Shown here: piece by piece, positions 46,661-57,991 of the stretch
Position numbering within the stretch: position 1 is the stretch's first letter
Layout of the letters: every line of letters begins with the position of its first letter
Source: Triticum aestivum
Taxonomy: Eukaryota > Streptophyta > Magnoliopsida > Poales > Poaceae
Assembly (NCBI RefSeq): GCF_018294505.1
Contig: NC_057796.1
Span: 270,952,458 to 271,016,457, forward strand
DNA length: 64,000 nucleotides
Direction of reading: 5' to 3'
Position numbers and translations under genes: made by a program
Notes under the pieces: generated by a model
Database searches by the model: none
Told to the model about the DNA's origin: nothing
What the model saw: the letters and a program-made list of their open reading frames with translations, nothing else

Positions 46661-49600
46661 AATAGATACTTATGTACCTAGAAATTATTTTTGGAAAAAA
46701 TAAAGAGCAAACTATAAGGTAGCTGCAGTTCAAATTTGACCCGCTTCTTCCTGAATCGGCAGAAATTTGTCTTTTTCACCAGAGATGGATCAAAGCTTTT
46801 GACACCCAACCATTTTGTCGATTGTGCATTAAATATGTTCTAGTATTTTAGAAAATTGATTTGGTCCAATTTTGCAACAAATATATGGTAGGTCCTTCAT
46901 AAAAAAACTCATTTCGGGCACTCGAAAAATGGAAAATGAATTTTCTGTGCAAAGAAAATGAAAACTCCCTTAGGCAACATTGTTTGGAATTCCAAGATGC
47001 ACCCTTGTGCACAATATGAGATCATTTGAACAAACTATGCCATGAATGTGGCCATAAGATTGATCATTTGGCTTGAAAGCCATGAATCTTCACGCATGAT
47101 AGCTCGTTTTTTAGAACACTTTTTTAAAATAATTGCCGTATTACAAGTTTATTATTTTTCCTGGAAACTTGGTCACATATAATGACACAATGCGATGGTT
47201 TTCCAATTTTTTGATTTTTGTTTTGAATATTTTATGCCCGTTTCAAAATGCGGTCAAAACGGCGGGCTTGACCGTTCCTAACTAGTGGTTGAATCTTGGA
47301 AATTTTTTGATGTTTCTCTGATTAAATAGATACTTATGTACCTAGAAATGATTTTTGGAAAAAATAAATAGCAAACTATGAGGCAACTACAGTTCAAATT
47401 TGACCCGCTTCCTCCTGAATCGGCGGAATTTGTCTTTTTCACCAGAGATGGATCAAAGCTTTTGACACCCAACAATTTTGTCGATTGTGCATTAAATATG
47501 TCCTAGTATTTTAGAAAATTGATTTGGTCCAATTTTGCAACAAATATATGGTAGGTCCTTCATAAAAAAACTCATTTCGGGCACTCGAAAAATGGAAAAT
47601 GAATTTTCTGTGCAAAGAAAATGAAAACTCCCTTAGGCAACATTGTTTGGAATTCCAAGATGCACCCTTGTGCACAATATGAGATCATTTGAACAAACTA
47701 TGCCATGAATGTGGCCATAAGATTGATCATTTGGCTTGAAAGCCATGAATCTTCACGCATGATAGCTCGTTTCTAAGAACACTTTTTTAAAATAATTGCC
47801 GTATTACAAGTTTATTATTTTTCCTAGAAACTTGGTCACATATAATGACACAATGCGATGGTTTTCCAATTTTTTGATTTTTTTATGAATTTTTTATGCC
47901 CGTTTCAAAATGCGGTCAAAACGGCGGGCTTGACCGTTCCTAGCTAGTGGTTGAATCTTGAAATTTTTTTGATGTTTCTCTGATTAAATAGATACTTATG
48001 TACCTAGAAATGATTTTTGGAAAAAATAAATAGCAAACTATGAGGCAACTACAGTTCAAATTTGACCCGCTTCCTCCTGAATCGGCGGAATTTGTCTTTT
48101 TCACCAGAGATGGATCAAAGCTTTTGACACCCAACCATTTTGTCGATTGTGCATTAAATATGTCCTAGTATTTTAGAAAATTGATTTGGTCCAATTTTGC
48201 AACAAATATATGGTAGGTCCTTCATAAAAAAACTCATTTCGGGCACTCGAAAAATGGAAAATGAATTTTCTATGCAAAGAAAATGAAAACTCCCTTAGGC
48301 AACATTGTTTGGAATTCCAAGATGCACCCTTGTGCACAATATGAGATCATTTGAACAAACTATGCCATGAATGTGGCCATAAGATTGATCATTTGGCTTG
48401 AAAGCCATGAATCTTCACGCATGATAGCTCGTTTCTGAGAACACTTTTTAAAAATAATTGCCGTATTACAAGTTTATTATTTTTCCTGGAAACTTGGTCA
48501 CATATAATGACACAATGCGATGGTTTTCCAATTTTTTGTTTTTTTTTGAATTTTTTATGCCCGTTTCAAAATGCGGTCAAAACGACGGGCTTGACCGTTC
48601 CTAGCTAGTGGTTGAATCTTGAAATTTTTTTGATGTTTCTCTGATTAAATAGATACTTATGTACCTAGAAATGATTTTTGGAAAAAATAAATAGCAAACT
48701 ATGAGGCAACTACAGTTCAAATTTGACCCGCTTCCTCCTGAATCGGCGGAATTTGTCTTTTTCACCAGAGATGGATCAAAGCTTTTGACACCCATCCATT
48801 TTGTCGATTGTGCATTAAATATGTCCTAGTATTTTAGAAAATTGATTTGGTCCAATTTTGCAACAAATATATGGTAGGTCCTTCACAAAAAAACCTCATT
48901 TTGGGCACTCAGAAAATGGAAAATGAATTTTCCGTGCAAAGAAAATGAAAACTCCCTTAGGCAACATTGTTTGGAATTCCAAGATGCACCCTTGTGCACA
49001 ATATGAGATCATTTGAACAAACTATGCCATGAATGTGGCCATAAGATTGATCATTTGGCTTGAAAGCCATGAATCTTCACGCATGATAGCTCATTTCTGA
49101 GAACACTTTTTTAAAATAATTGCCGTATTACAAGTTTATTATTTTTCCTGAAACTTGGTCACATATAATGACACAATGCGAAGGTTTCCCAATTTTTTGA
49201 ATTTTTTTGATTTTTTATGTCCGTTTCAAAATGCGGTAAAAATGGCGGGCATGACCGTTCCTACATGGTTGAATCTTGGAATTTTTTTTGTGTTTCTATG
49301 ATTAAATAGATAGTTATGTACCTAGAATTGATTTTTGGAAAAAATAAAGAGGAAACTATGAGGCAACTATAGTTCAAATTTGACCCGCTTCCTGCTGAAT
49401 CGGCGGAAATTTGTCTTTTTCACCAGAGGTGGATCAAGGCTTTTGACACCCAACCATTATGTCAATTGTGCATTAAACATGGCCTAGTATTTTATAAAAT
49501 TGATTTGGTCCATTTTTACAAAATTTATTTGGTAGTTCCTTCACAAAAAAATCTCATTTCGGGCACTCAAAAAATGGAAAATGAATTTTCCGTTCAAAGA

Positions 49601-50450
49601 AAATGAAAACTCTCTTAGGTAACATTGTTTGCCATTCCAAGATGCACCCTTGTGCAGAATATGAGATCATTTGAACAAACTATGCCATGAATGTGGCCAT
49701 AAGATTGATCTTTTGGCTTCAAAGACATTGATCTCCACACATGATAGCTCGTTTGTGAGAACACTTATTTAAAATAATTGCCGTATTACAAGTTTATTAT
49801 TTTCCTGGAAACTTGGTCACATATAATGACACAATGCGAAGGTTTTCCAATTTTTTGATTTTTGTTGAATTTTTTATGCCCGTTTCAAAATGCGGTCAAA
49901 ACGGCGGGCATGACCGTTCCTACATAGTGGTTGAATCTTGGAATATTTTTGTGTTTCTATGATTAAATAGATACTTATGTACCTAGAAATGATTTTTGGA
50001 AAAAATAAAGAGCAAACTATGAGACAGCTACAGTACAAATTTTACCCGCTTTCTACTGAATCGACGGAAATTTGTCTTTTTCATGGGAGGTGCATCGAAA
50101 CTTTTGACACCTAACCATTTGGTCAATTGTGCATTATATATGGCCTAGTATTTTAGAAAATTGATTTGGTACAATTTTGCAACAAATATATGGTAAGTCT
50201 TTCACAAAAGAACTTATTTTGGGCACTCAAAAAATTGAAAATTATTTTTTCATGCAAAAGAAATAAAAACTCCCTTTGTCATTGTTGTTTGCCAATCTAA
50301 GATGTAAACTTGTGCAAAATATAACATCATTTGAACAAATATTTGATAGGTCTTTCACAAAAAAACTCATTTTTAGCATTGAAAAATGAAATGAAAAATT
50401 TATATGTAATCAATCATGACCAATTTATATGGTCAAAAAATCTTCAAATT
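46661..50450. repeat. Tandem array of ~660-bp units (five full, one partial)
   Basis: The marker AATAGATACTTATGTACCTAG (or one-base variants) occurs at 46661, 47325, 47987, 48648, 49305 and 49966, giving units of 664, 662, 661, 657 and 661 bp and a degraded sixth ending near 50450. Units 2-4 are nearly identical; units 5 and 6 are clearly more diverged. Each carries the same short minus-strand frame, which is not evidence of coding. The array lies between the left subterminal region and the captured gene segments of the CACTA element. Confidence 0.95.
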
Positions 50451-50466
50451 GTTTGGTGCGCTCTGA

Positions 50467-51418
50467 TTGGTCCATAGGCATATCACGCGGATCATGCATC
50501 AACCACCGTCAGATGCTTCTGGATCCAACGACAGCCCTCACCCCCTCACCCAACCGCAGCCCAACCACCCAAACCCTAACCCTAACCCGCACTCCTCCTC
50601 CCTCGGCTCCTCGCCGCCGCCACCTCCTCCCCGTCCCGCAGCGGCGCCCATCGCGTCACCTGCGGGCCGCCCTCGCGGGTGGCTGCGTCCGCGGCGACGG
50701 CGGCGGCCTTGTCGTCCCCGGAGGCCCCGGTCGGTCATCTCCTATCCGCCTCTCTCCCCAACGCCAGACCACAGAGATCTGCCTCCCTCCGAACGACTGC
50801 GGTCGGTTCCTTGCCGTCGCCGGCCCGCTGCCCCTCCCCCGCGGCGCGCCCAGCAGGCCGAGCCCCCCCCCCCCCGCCGCCGCCCGCCCACAGGCCGAGC
50901 CCCCCGCCCCCGCGCCGCCCGCATCGGAGCCCAGCAGCGAGATCTCCTTCTTCCACGCGGCGTCGCGGCCACGTTCGTCGCAGCAGGACCTCGTGCGCTC
51001 CATCATGGACTCCCTCCTCGCGCTCGACACCATGACAGGCGCCAAGGTGCTGCTCCCCTCTCTCGCGTCTTTACCCTCTGACCCTCAAGAGCTCAGCCAC
51101 GACACCTTCCCATGGCTAGGGTTTCGAGGGTGTCCCCTCCAACTCCGGCGCGGCGCCGGTGACTCTTCTCCGCCCTCTCTGAAGCCCACCGCAAGTCCCA
51201 CGGGCGGCTCCGCCTCGTGGATGGTACTCCTGCACCCGGTGGCTGCGGGGCGGACGCGCGCCGCCGGTAAACTGCGGCTAGACGGTGGCTCCCTCTGGCG
51301 GCTCCCTCCACGGCATGACGTCGGTGCACTGCATCCGCTAAAGCACCCCTTGGTGAGCCCCTCTCCATTCCTCTGTTCCCCATGTTTGCTTCCATGCACA
51401 TCACCTGTATTTTTCTAA
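50467..51418 (+). pseudogene. Captured 5' exon/promoter segment, Pro/Arg-rich frame
   Basis: A GC-rich segment typical of a grass gene first exon lies abruptly beside the AT-rich array. It begins with a telo-box-like AAACCCTAACCCTAACCC (50571-50588), a motif of housekeeping gene promoters. One frame reads a Pro-rich stretch, then SSEISFFHAASRPRSSQQDL and VRSIMDSLLALDTMTGAK (about 50935-51045), which looks like genuine coding sequence but I do not recognise the protein. Similarity to a real exon seems to end near 51045. No complete gene follows. Confidence 0.5.
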
Positions 51419-52091
51419 CTGTACAATAGCACTCACTCCTCTACTGTCACATAATAGATTAGCCTTGAATTCATCTAGTTTGGATCAAAACAGAACCATT
51501 GATTAATACTAGATGATTGTTACAGTACATTTGGTTACAGATTTCTGTGAGCTAATTTGATTCCCTGCTGATCTACATCTTTTGCTTACTCAAATGCTTG
51601 ACTGAATTTGCTACTACTGTTACTCCAGTGTTGAACGAGATAGGCATTCTATTTGTACTGGTATGATGAACAAGAGCTTCCAGTTAATTACATAATATTG
51701 GTGATGTAGTTTTACTTGCTATGTATGCTTGCTTAGTTGTTCACCGGGCCACTCTCTTGTATCGTTTGAGTGCGCCAATTAGTTCGGCCAGCCTCTATGA
51801 TTTATTCTGATAGCTTCTGGTTGTTATGATGTGCTCTTTGCCCTGCAAAATTAAATGCCCTGGTTCGTAATGTGTGAGTAATCAACATTGTTTCCACTGC
51901 AGCATGTTTCTCTGCAGCATTTGTCCTAGTACTATTGATGCATATAGGATACACTATTTTTATGAAGTGAAAAAAATTCAACTCTTTAACCTGAAAGCTA
52001 TCCCCCTCCCCCCTACTTTTATCTCTTGGTCTTGGGAGTCAGGCCTTCACGTCTGAACTAGTGACTGACATGCTTCTGTTTGCGGTGGCAG

Positions 52092-52160
52092 GAGGAGGAG
52101 GAGGAGTTCAGCACCGGGCCCCTGTCCCGGCTCCTGATGAGCGTTAAGAACAATACTCAT
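52092..52160 (+). pseudogene. Captured exon of spliceosomal SmD2 (snRNP core)
   Basis: After a GCAG acceptor at 52088-52091 the plus strand encodes EEEEEFSTGPLSRLLMSVKNNTH. The conserved start of SmD2 reads EEEEFNTGPLSVLMMSVKNNTQ, so this is an SmD2 exon with a few substitutions (V to R, N to S, Q to H). SmD2 is a core Sm protein of U1/U2/U4/U5 snRNPs. The exon stops where the canonical gene has an intron; what follows reads as unspliced intron-like sequence. The rest of SmD2 was not found, so this is a captured fragment inside the CACTA. Confidence 0.8.
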
Positions 52161-53179
52161 TGGGTGGTCCTCTTGTTTCTGTCGAGATCCCAACTTCTTA
52201 CCTGTAGTGAAACTGGAATCGGAGATATACTATGGGCTGAAATTTCCTTTTTACTGTCTGCCTGCCTGTTTTCCGTGTCTCTGTTTGAATTGAACAGCAG
52301 GTGGTGTTCTAGCTGTGCGACTCACTTGCTGAAAATCCAATCGACTTAGTTGCTTCTGATCAATCCTTCTGTGCAAGAGAAAGCGGCTTTGTCAAATGTT
52401 TTTGCTAATAGTGCTGCCCTCGTAGTGCTATGAAGTTAAATTGGCCTCGTGAGATAAGAATTTCTTTTTTATAATTATTGAGAATCACCTACAAAGATAA
52501 GAATTTGCACGTGGCATCTTCTAAAATAACCTGCACACTGCACCACAACTACTGTAACTTAGTGAGTATATATACAATAATATATAGGATTCATCTGCAG
52601 CAATAACAATTTCCACATAACACTCTGTAGAAACAAATCTTCAAATAACATTTGCTATCGTTACTTGAGAGTAAAAGATGGCACTGTATCCTAAATTCAG
52701 TTCGTTTATCACCCCTTCTAAGTATATGCTGTTACCTACTTAGCTCTAAAATAGAATCATCCCCCGTTTCAACTATTTTATTGTAGGAACCTCCCTTCTG
52801 AATCATGCACAGTGCCTGTTACTATGGCAATGAATTTTATCTATGTGAGATTAGAATTTGAGTGCCATCATTCATCTCTTGGTATCTTGTTCTCTGTGAT
52901 AACTGTTCATTGTTGAGTGCTATATATATACTCTAGTTGTCATGCAGTGCTTGTTGTTCCATATTTTGTTGATGCACCGATAGCTGTTCAAAACTGCAGT
53001 AGTGTAGTTAGTTTTTTGAATGATTTGGTGTGCATGGAACACTGATTTTTCTTTAATACACAGTCCAAGTCATGATGTACATATATTTGGGTGCTAGTCA
53101 ATTAGAGAATGTCTGTGATACCATGTATGTACTATGTGCCAGTGTAGCTGTACTGATGCTTTGGGTTTCATCCGTGCAG

Positions 53180-53313
53180 CAGAGGACAAGGGCTTCATGG
53201 CCAACCAAGGCGCATGGTGCTCGCAAGCGACGAATGGAGGTTGTTCGACATAGGCACGGAGGAGGAGGAGGACGGGCACGGATGGAGGAGGATAGAGCAC
53301 CTCTCTTCTTCTA
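53180..53313 (+). pseudogene. Exon-like segment, Arg/Gly-rich
   Basis: Preceded by a GTGCAG acceptor (53174-53179). One frame reads QRTRASWPTKAHGARKRRMEV then Gly/Arg-rich sequence to a stop at 53312. Not recognised. It may be a captured exon or a non-coding exon of a chimeric CACTA transcript. Confidence 0.3.
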
Positions 53314-53386
53314 GGTTCTTCTCCATACCTTCACTTCTTGTATGTGCATGTGCTGCAGCTCACCCATGGTCTTGTTTGGCCTGCAG

Positions 53387-53452
53387 GTTAGTGAGCAGCA
53401 TCAGGAGGAGGAGCTCAAGCATGACCACCAAGAGGCACCATCGCAACAGCAG
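53387..53452 (+). pseudogene. Exon-like segment, 22 codons, Glu/Gln/His-rich
   Basis: Bounded by CTGCAG on the left and GTAGCA on the right, and reads VSEQHQEEELKHDHQEAPSQQQ in one frame. The clean acceptor/donor pair and biased composition suggest a real exon, but the gene is unknown. Confidence 0.4.
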
Positions 53453-53710
53453 GTAGCACGTCCATCTCCACTTCCCTCTCCCTCTGCTCCCAATCCTTTT
53501 TATTAGAATATATTGAGTACATTCTGTCAACTTGTGTGTCAGTAAGAACGAAAACTAATTATCTAAGGTCCTGTTATTATTACCTATATATGACATTGCT
53601 ACTGGATTGCCTAGCGCCCCTGTTCATGGTGGGCTAAACTTGTATTTGCTCCTGCTACTGCGTTTTGATGATCATGAGTGTGATGCATTTTGATGATCTC
53701 CTTGTACCAG

Positions 53711-53807
53711 ATGAGTCCGTCGATCAAGCGGCAGCGTCTCCTCTAGAGGGTGACGGTTGCGGCGGCGTCGGCGCCTGTGTGCGGCTTCGACTACAACCTC
53801 CTCTCCG
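53711..53807 (+). pseudogene. Exon-like segment
   Basis: Flanked by ACCAG (53706-53710) and GTGAGT (53808). One frame ends ...VAAASAPVCGFDYNLLSG but contains a stop (CTCTAGAGG). Not recognised. Confidence 0.35.
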
Positions 53808-54291
53808 GTGAGTCCATCTCCTACCTGTAGCTCCATCTCTGAGCTGCTGTAATACCATGCTCTGTTTCATGCCGTGGCTTATTTAGTCTATGCTTGCTGT
53901 GCCTTGTGTATTGGAGCCTAATTAGCTTCTGTTAGGGGATAATCTACTAGTTATACCAAGATTTTACATGAAATTTTGTTCTGCTTATTCTGCTAAGGTT
54001 GTTTGCAATGGTTATACATATGTTACACAATTTTTGCTGCTGGCTAATCAGCTTTAGAGATGGTAACATGGTGCTGCACTCTCAGGATCATCTTATGACA
54101 CAGAATCAATTTTTGGTGTGCTCCTATTTTTAATTTTAGTGATAAGGAAGGATCCCACTGATTTATCCACCTTTTGATGTGAGCAAGTAATTTGCTTTTT
54201 ACTAGCTGCTTTATTTGCTTGCTTGGTTGATCACTAGCATGAGCTTCAGTGTTTTATTTTCTTGCTTCTCAGTCTCTCTCCCTCCTTGCAG

Positions 54292-54428
54292 GTGCCACCG
54301 GACGCAAGGGTGCAGCCTATGCCTCCTTGCTGAAGCTTCTCGCTCTACACCAGTTTATGGTGCTGCGGATGTGGTTAAGATGGCGTTCTACACTATGCTT
54401 CTTATGTTGCATGTGAATGGGGGTGAGT
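54292..54428 (+). pseudogene. Exon-like segment near the right end of the CACTA
   Basis: Follows TTGCAG and reads, in one frame, CHRTQGCSLCLLAEASRSTPV then VVKMAFYTMLLMLHVNGGE to a TAG stop (54428-54430). It could be the last exon of a chimeric transcript running 50467-54430 inside the element. No family recognised. Confidence 0.35.
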
Positions 54429-54430
54429 AG

Positions 54431-54929
54431 ATAGAACTGGAGTGTTCTTATAGGAAGGCAAGTTGTTGCATCTGGAGCACATGAGATGTGCTAATATGAG
54501 TTGGAACAATGTGATGTAGTAGTAAGTTAAGGCAAATTGTGTATGTATTCCTGTGTAATTAAATGTTGTATTCTCTGTGTACATGCTGCTTTAAATGACA
54601 TGAAGATTATGAAAATTGTGTACATGCTACTTCATATGGAAAATAGTACTGGGCCTGAATTGGCCATGTCCCAAAAAAGTTGGACTGGAGCTATTTATTT
54701 AATGGAAAAAACACGCTAGATAAGGGCGAAAATAATAAGAAATTGAATATTAAAAGGCCATGACCTAGAATATAAAAGGCTGAATTGTGAATATAAAAAG
54801 GCTGCGATGTTGGGCTTGGCCCATGAAGCTAACAAAAATTGACAGAAAAAATACACTAAATTGGCTGAATTAATGGGCTCGGCCCATATAAACACACAAT
54901 TGGACCGGGCCGATTCTAATTTTTGACCT
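54431..54929. other. CACTA interior right of the exon-like segments
   Basis: AT-rich, with AATATAAAAGGCTG repeated three times (54745-54810) and GGGCTTGGCCCA/GGGCTCGGCCCA pairs (54815, 54875), probably part of the subterminal region. No gene. Confidence 0.5.
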
Positions 54930-55206
54930 TTTCGATTTGTCACAATTTTGTCACGTCAGATTGCCACGTCGGATCCGACGTGGCCTGGGCAGAGAGCTAG
55001 CGACCAAAACAGAAGGTCATGGAATCAACGACCTTTTGTTTTAGTCGTGGAATTCCACGACCTTCTCACAGAGAAGGTCGTTAATTTCAGTTTACGACCG
55101 CCAGCTTTTGACCATCTGTTTTTGGTCAAAAAAAGGTCGCAAATGAAATCAATGACCTTTCAGTGACCAATAGTGAGGATCGCAAGTTGACATATTTCTT
55201 GTAGTG

Positions 55207-56883
55207 ATGGCATACCCTGGCCTCGGCTGCGCGTGCTCTGGGAGGGAGCAGGCCAAAGGAGACACGTGAGGTCACGGATGCGTTCGCCCGCGTCGTCATG
55301 GTGATGGCACCGGCGCCCTCGCCCACACATCTTGCATGCTGGATTCCACATACATTCCGTGTAGAAGAACATGCCATGCACGTTAAGCTATGGTCATGTC
55401 ATTTTCTATCTTGCAGATGGCCTACCGATGAACATGGGTGAAGCACGGTTCCATGTGTGGCCATGCATGCGTACACAAGCTCGTAAAGAAATTCCAACGG
55501 CCCCACATGCTACTCATGTTGGCAGGAGAGTACCCTGATCAGCCCTCTAGACGATAATACTGGAGCCAAGGAGATGGACGAAGGGGAGCCGCAACACATA
55601 GTACACCCCCACCCGCAAAAAAACACATAGTACACCCCACATGCGGAAAAAATAAAGAGGCGGCGGCTGTAGGCGCACGGACGGAGTCCGTGGGCACTGC
55701 GCCAAGGAGGACCGCACGCTGGGTGCACTTATAGCCGGGATGGTCACGAATGACATGTCGGCATTCGGTGATGACGGACGTCCGCCGGCGAGGCCAGCGA
55801 AGCCTTCTTTCATATAGACTTCCACACGCTACATCAACACAGAGTATGCTCTGATGGGGAATGCACACACTCAGTCGGAGGCAGCGACACCATGCCGCCA
55901 ATATAAGTTGTGCCATAGGGAAGCCGCAGAAGAGGCCCTAGCACTTGACGCACTTGTACCCAAGGAAGCCGTGGACGACGCACCGGCGGCTGCACCCCAT
56001 GGACGTACCACAACATCGACGGACGCCTGCCGGAGAGCTCGTCGGCAGTGTCTTCTTCCATGCGTGCTTCCACAATGGCAGTGGCAAGGCTGCCGGCGAG
56101 TAGCTCGGCGCTAACTACACGTCGCTGATGACATTAGAGGGACTGCCAGTGTGCAGCCCGGTGCCATCTACACCACCCGTGACCATGTTGGAATCGTCAT
56201 CATCAACCTCTGACTCAATGAGGAAGGCTGCTACATCAACATGTCCTCACCATCTTCATCGACTTCGCACCCGACGGGGACGCCGACTACATCGGCACGC
56301 TGTCATCCAACTACATCGACAAGTCGTCGCAATCTTCATCAACTCTTCATCTGGCGAGGGTGTCATCTACATCGATGCCGACGGATGTCCACATGACGTT
56401 GCCATCTGCCTTGACTTATTGCCTGGCGAGGACAAAGACTGGATCGGCACGCCATCATTCTTCTATACCAACCGTCTACACCGAGCGGAGGTCGTCCCCG
56501 TAACTGCGACGCCCCAAGGTCTACATCGACGAGCTAGTATTGTCGTCATCTATAAGCACCGCTATCATGCGGCGAGACTCAAGTTTACTCCAACTTCTAC
56601 ATGAACACACTTCCCCGACATCATCCAAGCTCCAACGAGGCAAAGCTATACTCCATCGACATGTCTTTTCCCGATGAAGCAACCCATATCTTGCCAGGCA
56701 CCGACGAGGCGAAGGCAAGTCATCCAGTCCGATACCGACAAGGCGGACACCACCAGGCCGGGCACTGACGAGGCGAAGGCCCCCCATTTCATCGTCAGAC
56801 AATCGACAAGACGGAGGGATACGACTAAGCATGGCTGGAGCGATGGGCGTACCGCTCTCCCCTTCACTTCATCACCACATCCC
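55207..56883 (+). other. Internal domain of the large LTR element, right of the CACTA
   Basis: GC-rich, with many short overlapping frames and recurring CTACATCGAC/TACATCGGCA phrases (56230-56660). The composition resembles a decayed or low-complexity coding region, but no domain is recognisable. A 55-bp repeat (AACACATAGTACACCCC) occurs twice near 55595 and 55625. Confidence 0.4.
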
Positions 56884-57470
56884 CACCATCTACACCAATC
56901 CAACGGCGCGATCGAAGCCTTTAGCAAGACTCTCGGCAATATACTCAAGAATATGGTGACAAGGAATAGGAGAGACTGGCATGATCATCTCTTCAAGTGC
57001 TTATGGGCGTACCGCGTCACGGTCCGTACCCCAACACAGGCGACTCTGTTTTCTCTCATTTACGGGACTGAGGCGGTCCTACCACTGGAGGTCCAGCTAC
57101 CCTCTTTAAGGGTGGCTATCCAAGATGAAATCACCCAAGACAAACAGGTACAACTACAGTTCCAGGAACTCGATGCCCTTGAAGAGGGGTGACTTCATGC
57201 CCTACAGAACCTGGAGCTTTACCGCCAGAATACGGTGAGAGCTTACGACAAGCTCGACAAACAACGCGTCTTCCGAAAGGCGAGTTGGTTCTCGTGCTCA
57301 GGCGGCCCATCATCATGACGCATAGGGCAAAGGGCAAGTTCGAGCCAAAGTGGGAAGGACCATACGTCATTGAGCAAGTCTATGATGGGGGAGCATACCA
57401 GCTCGTCGATCCCCAGGAAGTCTGACCTATGTCCCCAATCAACGGAAGGTTCCTAACAAATAATTTTTCT
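56884..57470 (+). pseudogene. Truncated Gypsy integrase (C-terminal part)
   Basis: The frame 56890-57190 reads HLHQSNGAIEAFSKTLGNIL (the region around the third catalytic residue, where families have NGQAEAxNK), WAYRVTVRTPTQATLFSLIYG and EAVLPLEVQLPSLR, all integrase core landmarks. After a TGA stop (57190) the same frame goes on to about 57275, then shifts to KGELVLVLRRPI ... KFEPKWEGPYVIEQVYDGGAYQLVD, the integrase C-terminal domain, ending at a TGA at 57423-57425. MSPINGRFL just after is the usual Tat-lineage tail. Integrase inserts the cDNA; this copy lacks its N-terminal half and the first two catalytic Asp, so it is inactive. Confidence 0.82.
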
Positions 57471-57991
57471 TAAAATTTTGCCTCTTTTGTTGCCTTTCGA
57501 ATTTTTATTGGAAACTTTTTCTGTGGGCTATCGGATCCATGGTGCATTCTCCTTTGCATTTTGTGGATATATCTAGTTTTACGGACTAAATCCAACAAAA
57601 AAATGGCTTTCTCCTATCACACCATGTTGTTGATTGAAGTTTTGGCTACCCTAGGACTTATTGGAGGGTGGCACAATGTGTCAAGTTGCGGGTGGAGCGG
57701 CTCCTACACCCACAATGCACGACACGTACCAGGTGTATGCTTCCGGAGGCAGCGGAGATGATTACTTGGGCACTTCTGAGTATTGAGACCCGCGCTCTTC
57801 ATGTTTCCCGGCATGCCTCATGTTCAGAGAGGCTCGCACTCCAGGGAAGACTATAGGAAAAGATCATGGAGGGCTGCCTGACCCCAACACAAGTTGGTTT
57901 GGTGCATAGTCACATGGCAACCCTGGGGTGCGTCACTAGAAGCCCCAGATAAAGTGCTAGAGGGTTTTTCCTAGTCCACAGAGGTGAACAG
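57471..57991 (+). other. Post-integrase spacer, no gene
   Basis: T-rich then mixed sequence following the integrase tail. Short frames only, none recognised. Confidence 0.4.

Larger units (their letters stand above)
45633..55206. mobile_element. 9.57-kb non-autonomous CACTA element
   Basis: Terminal inverted repeats CACTACAAGAAATATGTCAA (45633 on) and its exact complement ending GTAGTG at 55206. Subterminal zones (45650-45880 and 54930-55190) are rich in GGTCA/GACCTT motifs on both strands. The flanking triplets are ACG (left) and ATG (right), one base short of a perfect 3-bp duplication. No TNP2 transposase is present. The inside holds a ~660-bp tandem array and exon-like pieces of host genes, so it would need transposase in trans. 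Confidence 0.92.

Noticed and set aside
47278..48795. Three near-identical ~64-codon minus-strand frames
   Set aside because: They recur once per tandem unit and reflect the repeat, not a gene family. There is no domain or start context.
50429..51418. Single intact 329-codon gene
   Set aside because: The frame is open mainly because of GC richness, starts in AT-rich array DNA, and probably runs from exon into intron after 51045.
45633..55206. Autonomous CACTA with TNP2 transposase
   Set aside because: No transposase-like frame occurs anywhere between the termini; the interior is the 660-bp array and captured exons.
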